Below are positions 24,150 to 29,703 of a stretch of 29,898 nucleotides of DNA, piece after piece. A program made the position numbers and the translations under genes. A model generated the notes under the pieces. The model did no database searches. It was not told the DNA's origin and worked only from the letters and a program-made list of their open reading frames with translations. Position 1 is the first letter of the stretch. Each line of letters starts with the position of its first letter. Location: IMG/VR virus record IMGVR_UViG_3300045965_000036, positions 1 to 29,898 of that record. One strand, given 5' to 3'. The DNA is from a virus.

Positions 24150-25202
24150 TTACGTGCCCCCGCATCCGGTTGGGTTGTTCAGCACTGAGCAGTCGGGGAA
24201 TCGAAGGATGCCTTTTACCGCATGGTCAAAATGCGCCCAGGCATCCCGCCCAATCACATCAGCATCAATGATGTGAGTCATCCAGGTGTCCTTGCGGCCT
24301 CGCTGGAAGAGCAGATCGCGCCAGGTGAAGCCCAAGAAGTGCTGCTGGAAGGGGACATTGGGGTAGGTGTGACTCCACCCCTCTTCCAGGGCCTTGAGCA
24401 CGTCGAAGAAGCGCACCCCGGGGTCAGCCCCCGGGACGGCGCCAGCGATAACACGCATGATCCATTGAGACTGTCGAGCAGAGACCAGGACATTGACGAA
24501 CGGGCGCCCATGGTTGGCGTAGTCGTTCCCTGGAACAGGGGCAGGCCCTACCCGGATGGCTTCTGAGAGGTGCCAGAGGACCCGACCCCAGTACACCCCG
24601 GAGCGCCAGAGTGTCCAGAGAGCTTCCTTCACGTCACCATGGGGGCCGATGACGCCATGGATGCCGTTCGGAAAGGGAGGCTGGGGGTAGGGGTCAGTAA
24701 ACAGGAGGCTCCGGTCCACAGCGTTGAGGGATCGAAGGGTCTCATCAAGGCTGTACTCGATACTGTTGAGCTGAGCAGCCAGAAACTCTGACGCACCGGG
24801 TCGGAGGAGCTGAGCATCAGCCTTGGCCCTGTTGGTGAACTCGACGGCATGTTCCAAGAAACTCATCCACAATGCCACTTGCTCAGAGCGAGGGAGGGCG
24901 TTCCAGGTGTCGTACTGGGGGGTGAACTGTGTCTCGGGGATGATCCCCAGCAGCCCACCCAGCACCCTATTGATGTGGGAGTGAGCATAGGAGATGTCTC
25001 GCACGAGATCAGCCACCCTGACGCGGTTCCCGGAGACCGTATGCACCTCCACCACCACAACCGTTGGGTAGATGGCGGCGGTGGTGAGGGCGGCTGAGGC
25101 CGCGTCAAGGTGGGCCAGGGCGGCCTTCTCCTGACTACTGAGGGCCCCGTAGGAGGTCACAGGGGCCAGGAGAAGGCATAGGGCGGCGATGAAACTTTTC
25201 AT
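24150..25202 (-). CDS. secreted protein of unknown function
   Basis: 350 residues. The first 20 (MKSFIAALCLLLAPVTSYGA) form a clear Sec-type signal peptide with a likely cleavage after YGA, and no lipobox. The mature part is rich in Trp, His and Tyr with helices (HLDAASAALTTAAIY; LWMSFLEHAVEFTNRAKADAQLL) and two Cys near the end (DCSVLNNPTGC), possibly a disulfide. No catalytic motif is recognised. A signal peptide is unusual for a gene inside a packaging module, so the product probably acts in the periplasm or outside. The start is ATG at 25202 with GAGG 9 nt upstream. Confidence 0.75.
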   Translation of the reverse strand: MKSFIAALCLLLAPVTSYGALSSQEKAALAHLDAASAALTTAAIYPTVVVVEVHTVSGNRVRVADLVRDISYAHSHINRVLGGLLGIIPETQFTPQYDTWNALPRSEQVALWMSFLEHAVEFTNRAKADAQLLRPGASEFLAAQLNSIEYSLDETLRSLNAVDRSLLFTDPYPQPPFPNGIHGVIGPHGDVKEALWTLWRSGVYWGRVLWHLSEAIRVGPAPVPGNDYANHGRPFVNVLVSARQSQWIMRVIAGAVPGADPGVRFFDVLKALEEGWSHTYPNVPFQQHFLGFTWRDLLFQRGRKDTWMTHIIDADVIGRDAWAHFDHAVKGILRFPDCSVLNNPTGCGGT

Positions 25203-25213
25203 TCAACCAAACC

Positions 25214-25570
25214 TCAACGTGGCTCAGGGTCACCAGCCGTCAGGGCCAGCTGGGTAGCCTGCCCATCCTTGAAGAGGGCGATAGCAGCATCGATATCAGC
25301 GTTGACGTCCTGGAGGTCATCGAAGGCGATGCCCAGGATTTCTCTGATATCCACTTCGGGATAGCCGTCAGCTTCGAGGTTATCCAGGGCCAAGAGGGCA
25401 GCGTCCATGAGGTCCATGCGCCTGCGGAACTGAGAGATGGAGAGTTGAACCTCTTCCATGGTCTGGGGCTTGAGGTCTAGGCGCGCTAGGCGCTCTAGAC
25501 CCTCAAGCTGTGGAGTCATGATGGCTCGGTGATCCATTACCTCTTCTTGGAGATCATCCAGAAGAGCCAT
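25214..25570 (-). CDS. unknown acidic helical protein
   Basis: 118 residues. Almost entirely helical and acidic: MALLDDLQEEVMDHRAIM, LSISQFRRRMDLMDAALLAL, DLQDVNADIDAAIALF. It has the look of a coiled-coil or scaffold-type protein. It starts 2 nt after the preceding stop without a strong ribosome binding site. Function unknown. Confidence 0.7.
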   Translation of the reverse strand: MALLDDLQEEVMDHRAIMTPQLEGLERLARLDLKPQTMEEVQLSISQFRRRMDLMDAALLALDNLEADGYPEVDIREILGIAFDDLQDVNADIDAAIALFKDGQATQLALTAGDPEPR

Positions 25571-25572
25571 GG

Positions 25573-25899
25573 TTACTTGGGCTCAGCAGGCCCCGCTGCC
25601 AGTCCGAAGGCGGCAGCCTGAGCACCCTGCACTTCGTAGGTGACGGTGTCCTGGATCAGAACTTCGCCTTCACCAAGGTCGGCGTCGGCCTCAATCAGGT
25701 ATTCGGTGGTACCGGGGTTGTCGCCAGAGACAGCCTTGAACATCAGAGGGGTGGCGGCGTCCTGCTCGACGGTACCGTCGCCAGAGACCACCGTGACCCT
25801 GAGCGCCCCCTCAATCTGGGCGGGGCGACCACTGGAAGTCATTGGACTGGCAGTAACAGGAACCTTCTGCTCGTTAGTGCTAGCGATGTTGAGAGGCAA
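25573..25899 (-). CDS. small Ig-like domain protein
   Basis: 108 residues. The N-terminus MPLNIASTNEQKVPVTASPMTSSG and a beta-rich body (LRVTVVSGDGTVEQD; GTTEYLIEADADLGEGE) resemble small Ig-like proteins common in phages and plasmids, which may decorate the particle. The start is TTG at 25899, with AAAGGA 11 nt upstream; no nearby in-frame ATG exists. Confidence 0.75.
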   Translation of the reverse strand: MPLNIASTNEQKVPVTASPMTSSGRPAQIEGALRVTVVSGDGTVEQDAATPLMFKAVSGDNPGTTEYLIEADADLGEGEVLIQDTVTYEVQGAQAAAFGLAAGPAEPK

Positions 25900-25949
25900 G
25901 TTCAGACCAATCCTTTCATGGGGTGAGGGGTGACTGAGAGAGTGTTGAT

Positions 25950-26029
25950 GTTGCCCCGCAACGTCTGGCAGGGGCCCCGTTAATCCCTCTATCGTTTAGA
26001 GGGCGGGTAACCTGAGTTCCCCTCTCAGG
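25950..26029 (-). promoter_or_regulatory. hairpin-rich leader before the Ig-like gene
   Basis: Three perfect short hairpins lie in the 239-nt gap 25900-26138: GTTGC/GCAAC (25950-25962, loop 3), CCCTCTA/TAGAGGG (25985-26003, loop 5) and CCTGAG/CTCAGG (26011-26029, loop 7). No T-run follows on the minus strand. The cluster could be a structured 5' leader or a mild attenuator for the packaging operon. Confidence 0.5.
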
Positions 26030-26114
26030 AGAGCTGGGACCGCTGGCGGCGCTAAGCCTTCATCATCAGAATAGGGTGGGGAGGTAGGCCGATGTGGGCC
26101 CCAGCTCTAGGAGC

Positions 26115-26142
26115 AGTCTAAAGGGAACTGAAGCAGGGTCAA
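26115..26142 (-). promoter_or_regulatory. weak sigma70-like promoter candidate
   Basis: On the minus strand TTGACC (26142-26137) and TAGACT (26120-26115) are separated by 16 nt. The -35 matches well and the -10 poorly. If used, it would transcribe the hairpin-rich leader and the leftward operon. Confidence 0.25.
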
Positions 26143-26321
26143 GGTTTGTAGACCTCAAACACCCAATCCATGTCTCCAATGTAAGCCTCGGCAGCCCTCT
26201 CAGCAGCCCGCTTACTGAAGAACTCGGTGGGGAGGGTCAGGGAGCCCCCTTCGAAGCAAGGCTCGTCAGAGCAGGCCTCGCAGAAGATGACCGCTCTCCA
26301 CATTCCAGCCTCCCGTCTCAT
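26139..26321 (-). CDS. small Cys-containing protein at operon start
   Basis: 60 residues from ATG at 26321: an N-terminal C-E-A-C-S-D-E-P-C cluster at about 14-22, then LTLPTEFFSKRAAERAAEAYIGDMDWVFEVY, which is helical and ends acidic. The longer frame to 26408 would run through the promoter-like element 26334-26393, so it is rejected. An ATG at 26303 has the better ribosome binding site (GGGAGG) and would give 54 residues; the ATG at 26321 shares CTGTGTC-ATG-AG with the gene after copy A. Function unknown. Confidence 0.6.
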   Translation of the reverse strand: MRREAGMWRAVIFCEACSDEPCFEGGSLTLPTEFFSKRAAERAAEAYIGDMDWVFEVYKP

Positions 26322-26333
26322 GACACAGATTCC

Positions 26334-26393
26334 CGTATATTCAGTTTGGGGACGTACAGGTATCTGGACTGTTCGAGCCGTCGATTTATTCAC
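26334..26393 (-). promoter_or_regulatory. promoter/operator-like element, copy B
   Basis: Contains CGTATATTCA, CGTACAGGTAT, GGAC and TTTATTCAC at the same spacings as the element at 7460-7519. It is the first conserved element upstream of the whole leftward gene block, so it is a candidate main promoter for packaging and head genes. It could equally be a repressor site. Confidence 0.6.
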
Positions 26394-26755
26394 CTGATTC
26401 GACCCCACCTCGAAAATAGTTCCATGAGCCCGCTAACTAGCTGATTTCCCTAGAGGGGGCCCCAGAGCCCGGTACGACTGATTCTAGCACCCTGGGCGAG
26501 GTGGAGGCGAGGGGGGCTATCTAGCTATGGTTTCAGGAAAATGGGGGCTCCAAGGCTCTCCTAGGCTCACGAAGGGGCATTGTACGGGGGCGCTGGGGGG
26601 CGGGGAAAAGGCTCCATCTGTGTGTATTTAGGTATGCCAGGCCATGCCCCAACCTACCCGGCCAGGGGGGCCCCACCACTCGGGATGGGGGCCAGCCAGG
26701 AGAGGGGCAGGGGATGGCTCATCGCTTGGGCATGCTCATGATATCAATCATTTGC
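26394..26755. other. non-coding part of the divergent control region
   Basis: No open frame with coding character was seen on either strand. It is GC-rich with many G and C runs (GGGGGCCCC near 26455, GGGGGGCGGGG near 26595, GGGGGGCCCC near 26666) and several CTAG/CCTAGG tetramers. It separates the leftward and rightward gene blocks and may contain a replication origin, but no iterons or DnaA boxes were identified. Confidence 0.6.
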
Positions 26756-26796
26756 GGGGTAGGGGTGGGGAGAGGGTGGGGAGGGGGTGAGGGTGG
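26756..26796 (+). other. G-quadruplex-capable G-run cluster
   Basis: Six or more runs of 3-5 G in about 40 nt on the plus strand, separated by 1-3 nt loops (GGGG-TA-GGGG-T-GGGG-AGA-GGG and onward). This satisfies the usual G-quadruplex pattern. It lies in the divergent control region. Confidence 0.6.
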
Positions 26797-26833
26797 CTGG
26801 TGGTCTGGAATAGGGGCAGAGCAGTGCGTCAAT

Positions 26834-26858
26834 GTGTGTATGACAAAGTGTGTGACAA
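26834..26858 (+). repeat. short direct repeat of GTGTGT-TGACAA
   Basis: GTGTGTATGACAA (26834-26846) and GTGTGTGACAA (26848-26858) are adjacent imperfect direct repeats just upstream of the rightward promoter candidate. They could be paired binding sites for a regulator. Confidence 0.4.
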
Positions 26859-26884
26859 GTGTAAGTGGCTGAGAAGTAAGGGAA

Positions 26885-26913
26885 GACTGTGTGTTATAAA
26901 ATCTTCAACAGTC
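26885..26913 (+). promoter_or_regulatory. extended -10 promoter within an operator-like dyad
   Basis: TGTTATAAAAT (26892-26902) fits an extended -10 (TG-n-TATAAA) without a good -35. GACTGT (26885-26890) and ACAGTC (26908-26913) form 6-bp dyad arms centred on it. This is the most AT-rich spot of the control region and the best candidate for the rightward promoter, probably controlled by a dimeric regulator. A TSS near 26908 would give a leader of about 258 nt. Confidence 0.45.
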
Positions 26914-26950
26914 AACCTGACAAAATGCCCGATTCATGATGCTACAACGC

Positions 26951-26988
26951 TAGCACGCTAACATGCTGACTTTGCAGCACTCGTGCTA
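26951..26988 (+). other. nested hairpin in the rightward leader
   Basis: TAGCACG (26951-26957) pairs with CGTGCTA (26982-26988), and inside it GCTG (26965-26968) pairs with CAGC (26975-26978). It lies about 180 nt before the first rightward gene and would be in its 5' leader. Confidence 0.5.
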
Positions 26989-27017
26989 TCAAGCCCGCCA
27001 TCCTGCCCGAGTGCCCC

Positions 27018-27035
27018 GCCCGCTGGGTAGCGGGC
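27018..27035 (+). terminator. GC-rich hairpin in the rightward leader
   Basis: GCCCGCT (27018-27024), loop GGGT, AGCGGGC (27029-27035), then ATTCTGTC. A strong 7-bp stem with a weakly T-containing tail; it could be an attenuator or imperfect terminator in the leader. Confidence 0.4.
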
Positions 27036-27039
27036 ATTC

Positions 27040-27139
27040 TGTCATGAGCCCAAGTATCCCGCCCGTCGAAGTCCTTGATTCGATTGCTCGTATCCCCCTG
27101 GTACGAAAGCGGCACGCAAGGTGCATTGTCATGAGCCCA
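27040..27139 (+). repeat. 13-bp direct repeat TGTCATGAGCCCA
   Basis: Identical copies at 27040-27052 and 27127-27139, 87 bp apart. The first 12 bases also occur on the minus strand at 181-192, and TGTCATGAG occurs at the starts at 7439 and 26321. The core TCATGA is palindromic, so it could be a protein-binding site. Confidence 0.5.
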
Positions 27140-27165
27140 GATCGCAGCACACAGGAGACAGGCGA

Positions 27166-27378
27166 ATGGACACACCGATGACTCGCAAAGACGCACTCGA
27201 AAGCCTGATCGATCAGAGCACCCTTCCTGAGGTCCTCGCCGATCTTGCCCATGTCTGCGGGGAGAAGGCCGAGCACCTCCGCGCCAATTGGCAGGACGAA
27301 GTGACGGCTAGGCAATGGGAGAAGGCAGCTGACTGCATTGACAAGGCAGCTGCTCGAATCATGGGCCTGGGGCTGTGA
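27166..27378 (+). CDS. small unknown protein, first rightward gene
   Basis: 70 residues from ATG at 27166, which is preceded by AGGAGA with a 7-nt spacer. Helical: RKDALESLIDQSTLPEVLADLA, CGEKAEHLRANWQDEV, WEKAADCIDKAAARIMGL. Similar small helical proteins are frequent in phage early regions. An upstream in-frame ATG at 27121 has no ribosome binding site. The function is unknown. Confidence 0.75.
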   Translation: MDTPMTRKDALESLIDQSTLPEVLADLAHVCGEKAEHLRANWQDEVTARQWEKAADCIDKAAARIMGLGL

Positions 27379-27494
27379 TTAGCTTCAAGTTTCGCATCTT
27401 CACAGCCAACGGCTACCTGTGGCTCGTCCTCCATCAACCCGTCTGCCGCGCTTGGGGGTTCAAGTGGGGGCAGACCGTGCGAGTAGTGGCATGA
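27375..27494 (+). CDS. 39-residue protein coupled to its neighbours
   Basis: Begins at GTG 27375, overlapping the preceding stop as GTGA, and ends in TGA overlapping the next ATG as ATGA. The product has aromatic/hydrophobic character (KFRIFTANGYLWLVLH, WGFKWGQTVRVV). The two perfect 4-nt overlaps are the main support for it being a gene. Function unknown. Confidence 0.55.
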   Translation: MISFKFRIFTANGYLWLVLHQPVCRAWGFKWGQTVRVVA

Positions 27495-27670
27495 GACCAC
27501 ATGGGGCCGGATGGAAGCTTCGATGGACGGTACGCAAGTGGGAAGGCAACAAGCCACTACGCATCTACATCCGCACCATGCCGAACGGGTCATGGGAGCG
27601 CTTCGCAATCTGCGAGGACGAGTGGGAGCATACCGACTCCCGCCATACCAGGCTCGGAGGCAGCGACTAG
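27491..27670 (+). CDS. 59-residue basic/aromatic protein
   Basis: Starts at ATG 27491 in a 4-nt ATGA overlap. Contains GWKLRWTVRKWEGNKPLRIYIRT and ERFAICEDEWEHTDSRHTR; Trp-, Arg- and acidic-rich with a beta-like start. Its TAG stop is followed at once by the first structured leader element (27671). Function unknown. Confidence 0.65.
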   Translation: MRPHGAGWKLRWTVRKWEGNKPLRIYIRTMPNGSWERFAICEDEWEHTDSRHTRLGGSD

Positions 27671-27732
27671 ATTGCAGACTCGGGGCGCATCTAGCCATAC
27701 CGCGCCCCCACCGCTCTAGCAGCACCAAATCA
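27671..27732 (+). promoter_or_regulatory. structured leader element, copy 1
   Basis: ATTGCAGACTC, stem GGGGCGC (27682-27688), 13-nt loop ATCTAGCCATACC, stem GCGCCCC (27702-27708), then CACCGC...AGCACCA. Copy 2 at 29061 shares flanks and loop, but the stem is replaced by a different perfectly paired one. Covariation of this kind points to a conserved RNA structure in the 5' leader of the DUF932 gene. Confidence 0.65.
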
Positions 27733-27755
27733 GAGAGCGCACAGGAGAGACACAC

Positions 27756-28754
27756 ATGGCCCACGATCTGAGCATCCAGAACGGCAAGGTTGAGATGGCC
27801 TACAGCGGGGACACTCCCTGGCACTCACTCGGCACCCGGGTAGACGGTCTCCAGACACCTCAGGACATGGTGAGGGTGGCTATCCCCTTCACTGTGGGAC
27901 TGCGCGAGGTGTACCAGCAGGTAGATGGCCAGCCGAGCCTGATCCAGGGGCACCGGGCCATCGTCCGAGAGGATACCAATGTGGTTCTGGGCATGGCCAG
28001 TAAGAATTACAAGCCAGTCCAGAACCTCCAGGTTGCCGAGATCATGGACGCCATCGTCAGTGAGGGCAACGCCACGGTCGAAGTCTGTGGCGCCCTTGGC
28101 AATGGCGGAGAGTGCTGGATGCTCTCCCGTATCCCTGACACCTTCGAGGTCACCCGGGGCGATCAGATCAACAACTATGTCCTGCTGGCATGGGGCCATG
28201 ACGGCAAGCATGGGATCGCGGGCAAGGTCACTCCCACCCGAGTGGTCTGCCGCAACACCCTGAGGGCAGCTGGCTTCGGCAAGGGCAAGTGGAGCACGAG
28301 TGCCGATCTGTACCTCAAGCATTACGGGGACATGAGAGTCAGGATCGCTGAGGCACGGGATGCTCTTGGCTTGATCCACAAGCAGGTGGAGACCACGCAA
28401 GAGGCCTACAAGGCTCTCGCCGCTCACCAGGTGACCACCGAAGAGGTCCGCGCCTACTTCAAGACTCTCTTCCCCGAGCCCGTCAAGCCTGAGACCCCTA
28501 CCAGTGCCTACAAGGAGCAGGTGAACCATTGGCTTGACCGCTACTCAGAGCTTATCAGCGCCTATGAGAGTGCTCCCGGGGCCACTCCAGGGACAGCGTG
28601 GGGCGCCTACAACGCCGTGACCTACTACACCGATCATCGCTACCCGATCCTGAGCAATGGCCAGTGGTCGCAGTCTCGGGTGCAAACGGTTGCAGCTGGC
28701 AGCATGGCCACGGTCAAAGACAAGGCACTCACGGAAGCTCTGGCCCTGCTGTAA
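27756..28754 (+). CDS. DUF932-type phage/plasmid protein
   Basis: 332 residues. N-terminal MAHDLSIQNGKVEMAYSG-D-TPWHSLGTRV, then YQQVDGQPSLI, VLGMASKNYKPVQN, VCGALGNGGECWML, NNYVLLAWGHDGKHG and TRVVCRNTL match the DUF932 family (TIGR03299-type) found in phages, plasmids and their hosts; its biochemical role is not known. The C-terminal half is helical and ends in WGAYNAVTYYTDH. The start is ATG 27756 with AGGAG 8 nt upstream. It is bracketed by a structured leader and, directly after its stop, a predicted hammerhead ribozyme. Confidence 0.9.
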   Translation: MAHDLSIQNGKVEMAYSGDTPWHSLGTRVDGLQTPQDMVRVAIPFTVGLREVYQQVDGQPSLIQGHRAIVREDTNVVLGMASKNYKPVQNLQVAEIMDAIVSEGNATVEVCGALGNGGECWMLSRIPDTFEVTRGDQINNYVLLAWGHDGKHGIAGKVTPTRVVCRNTLRAAGFGKGKWSTSADLYLKHYGDMRVRIAEARDALGLIHKQVETTQEAYKALAAHQVTTEEVRAYFKTLFPEPVKPETPTSAYKEQVNHWLDRYSELISAYESAPGATPGTAWGAYNAVTYYTDHRYPILSNGQWSQSRVQTVAAGSMATVKDKALTEALALL

Positions 28755-28757
28755 GCA

Positions 28758-28822
28758 AGGCGAAACCTAGGGGCCAGCAATGGCCCCGATGGTCTCCAGG
28801 TATCACCTGGACTGATGAGCCT
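28758..28822 (+). ncRNA. type II hammerhead ribozyme
   Basis: In order: stem II 3' strand AGGC (28758-28761); core GAAA (28762-28765); stem III ACC (28765-28767) and GGGGCC (28770-28775), loop AGCAAT, GGCCCC (28782-28787) and GGT (28791-28793); cleavage-site C17 (28794); stem I TCCAGGT (28795-28801), loop ATC, ACCTGGA (28805-28811); core CTGATGA (28812-28818); stem II 5' strand GCCT (28819-28822). The 10.1-11.1 G-C pair, the A15.1-U16.1 pair and the GTC triplet are all present. Cleavage is predicted between 28794 and 28795, 40 nt after the DUF932 stop codon. Confidence 0.88.
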
Positions 28823-28860
28823 GAGAGGGGCCATACGCATCGTAGCCTGAGGAGGCACAC

Positions 28861-29055
28861 ATGCAGATTCAATGTGAGAAGTGTGGGTGTATCGGGATCA
28901 ATTTTCCTCGGAAGTGGGCGCATGAGGAAGCTAAACAGCACCGAGCCAAGCATAGGGCCCTAGGCGTGAACGGGCACCATGGCGATGTCCGGGTGAAGGT
29001 CGAGAAGGATGGAGACATAGGGGCGCTTGCGATGTTCACGCTACCCCGACGCTAG
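28861..29055 (+). CDS. small zinc-finger-like protein
   Basis: 64 residues. C5-x2-C8 near the N-terminus and H21, H27 and H31 further on (CEKCGCIG; KWAHEEAKQHRAKH) form a C2H2-like set, with GHH further on. A beta-like VRVKVEKDGDIGALAMFTL tail follows. The start is ATG 28861 with GGAGG 5 nt upstream. It lies just downstream of the ribozyme. A DNA- or RNA-binding role is possible but unproven. Confidence 0.75.
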   Translation: MQIQCEKCGCIGINFPRKWAHEEAKQHRAKHRALGVNGHHGDVRVKVEKDGDIGALAMFTLPRR

Positions 29056-29060
29056 CCCAT

Positions 29061-29110
29061 ATTGCAGACTTGGCCCCCATCTGCCGCACCGGGGGGCCGA
29101 CCGCAGCACC
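29061..29110 (+). promoter_or_regulatory. structured leader element, copy 2
   Basis: ATTGCAGACTT, stem GGCCCCC (29072-29078), loop ATCTGCCGCACC plus G, stem GGGGGCC (29092-29098), then GACCGCAGCACCA. Shares all unpaired blocks with copy 1 at 27671 while the stem sequence differs at several pairs. It begins 5 nt after the stop of the preceding gene and precedes the gene at 29132. Confidence 0.65.
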
Positions 29111-29131
29111 ATCAATGCAGAGGGGGAGAGC

Positions 29132-29470
29132 ATGAGCACCTATCCGACGCCGGGACCATGGTTCGTGAGGGAGAGTACGTGCAAGCGGCACTCGCCCGGA
29201 GACCCAGAGTGCAGGATCGGGCCAGATGTCATGGTCCGCACGGGGGAGGATTTGCCCGTGGCACAGTGTTACGGGTCGCCCCACCGGAGCCTGAATCAGG
29301 CGAAGGATAACGCTCGCCTGATCGCCGCGGCGCCGGAGATGTTGGCATTCCTGAAGCTTGTGGCCGACTACCAGCACGCCGCATGGTCGGATGACGCTGA
29401 AGAGCAGCGGTCAGCCTTTGCCATGAGTGCATGGGAGATCATCGCCAAGATCGAAGGGAGGGAGGCATGA
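29132..29470 (+). CDS. small phage protein with NARLIAAAPE motif
   Basis: 112 residues from ATG 29132, with GGGGGAGAG just upstream. Begins MSTYPTPGPWFV, has three Cys (CKRHSPGDPEC, QCYG), then AKDNARLIAAAPEMLAFLKLVADYQ, a motif common to a widespread family of small phage proteins of unknown function. The C-terminal half is helical. It follows structured leader copy 2. A longer frame from 29027 is rejected because it would read through that element. Confidence 0.85.
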   Translation: MSTYPTPGPWFVRESTCKRHSPGDPECRIGPDVMVRTGEDLPVAQCYGSPHRSLNQAKDNARLIAAAPEMLAFLKLVADYQHAAWSDDAEEQRSAFAMSAWEIIAKIEGREA

Positions 29471-29703
29471 GCACCCTGCGACCAAAGCACAGGGCTAGAA
29501 CCTATGGAGACTTGCCCAGAACCCCCTCACATGGGGTGCTCCTAGGGTGCTTGATCGAAGGGCATGACGAGTATTCAGCCTCTAGGGGTGACTACTTTCT
29601 TATTCCGGACGAAGCGAAGCTTCCAGAGTGCTCGACTTGTGGGTCAAGGTGCCAACTAATTCGGAAAAGGGTTGTCAGGTCAGCAGTGGGGGTGGAGCCT
29701 TGA
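29467..29703 (+). CDS. small Cys-rich protein
   Basis: 78 residues from ATG 29467, in a 4-nt ATGA overlap with the preceding gene and with GGGAGG upstream. Contains a LLGCLIEGHDEYS segment and a C-x2-C-x3-C cluster (CSTCGSRC) that looks zinc-binding. The function is unknown. Confidence 0.7.
   Translation: MSTLRPKHRARTYGDLPRTPSHGVLLGCLIEGHDEYSASRGDYFLIPDEAKLPECSTCGSRCQLIRKRVVRSAVGVEP

Noticed and set aside
26011-26060. tRNA-like look of the hairpin-rich leader
   Set aside because: Hairpins do not combine into a cloverleaf with acceptor stem, anticodon arm and TTC loop.
26040-26070. CTGATGA on the minus strand as a second hammerhead
   Set aside because: No GAAA box or flanking stems in the required order were found.
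26963-27181. Plus-strand open frame in the rightward leader
   Set aside because: No ribosome binding site, overlaps hairpins and repeated boxes, and ends inside the first well-supported gene.
26942-27196. Cys-containing open frame on the minus strand in the control region
   Set aside because: Overlaps the start of the first rightward gene and the leader structures; no ribosome binding site and mixed composition.
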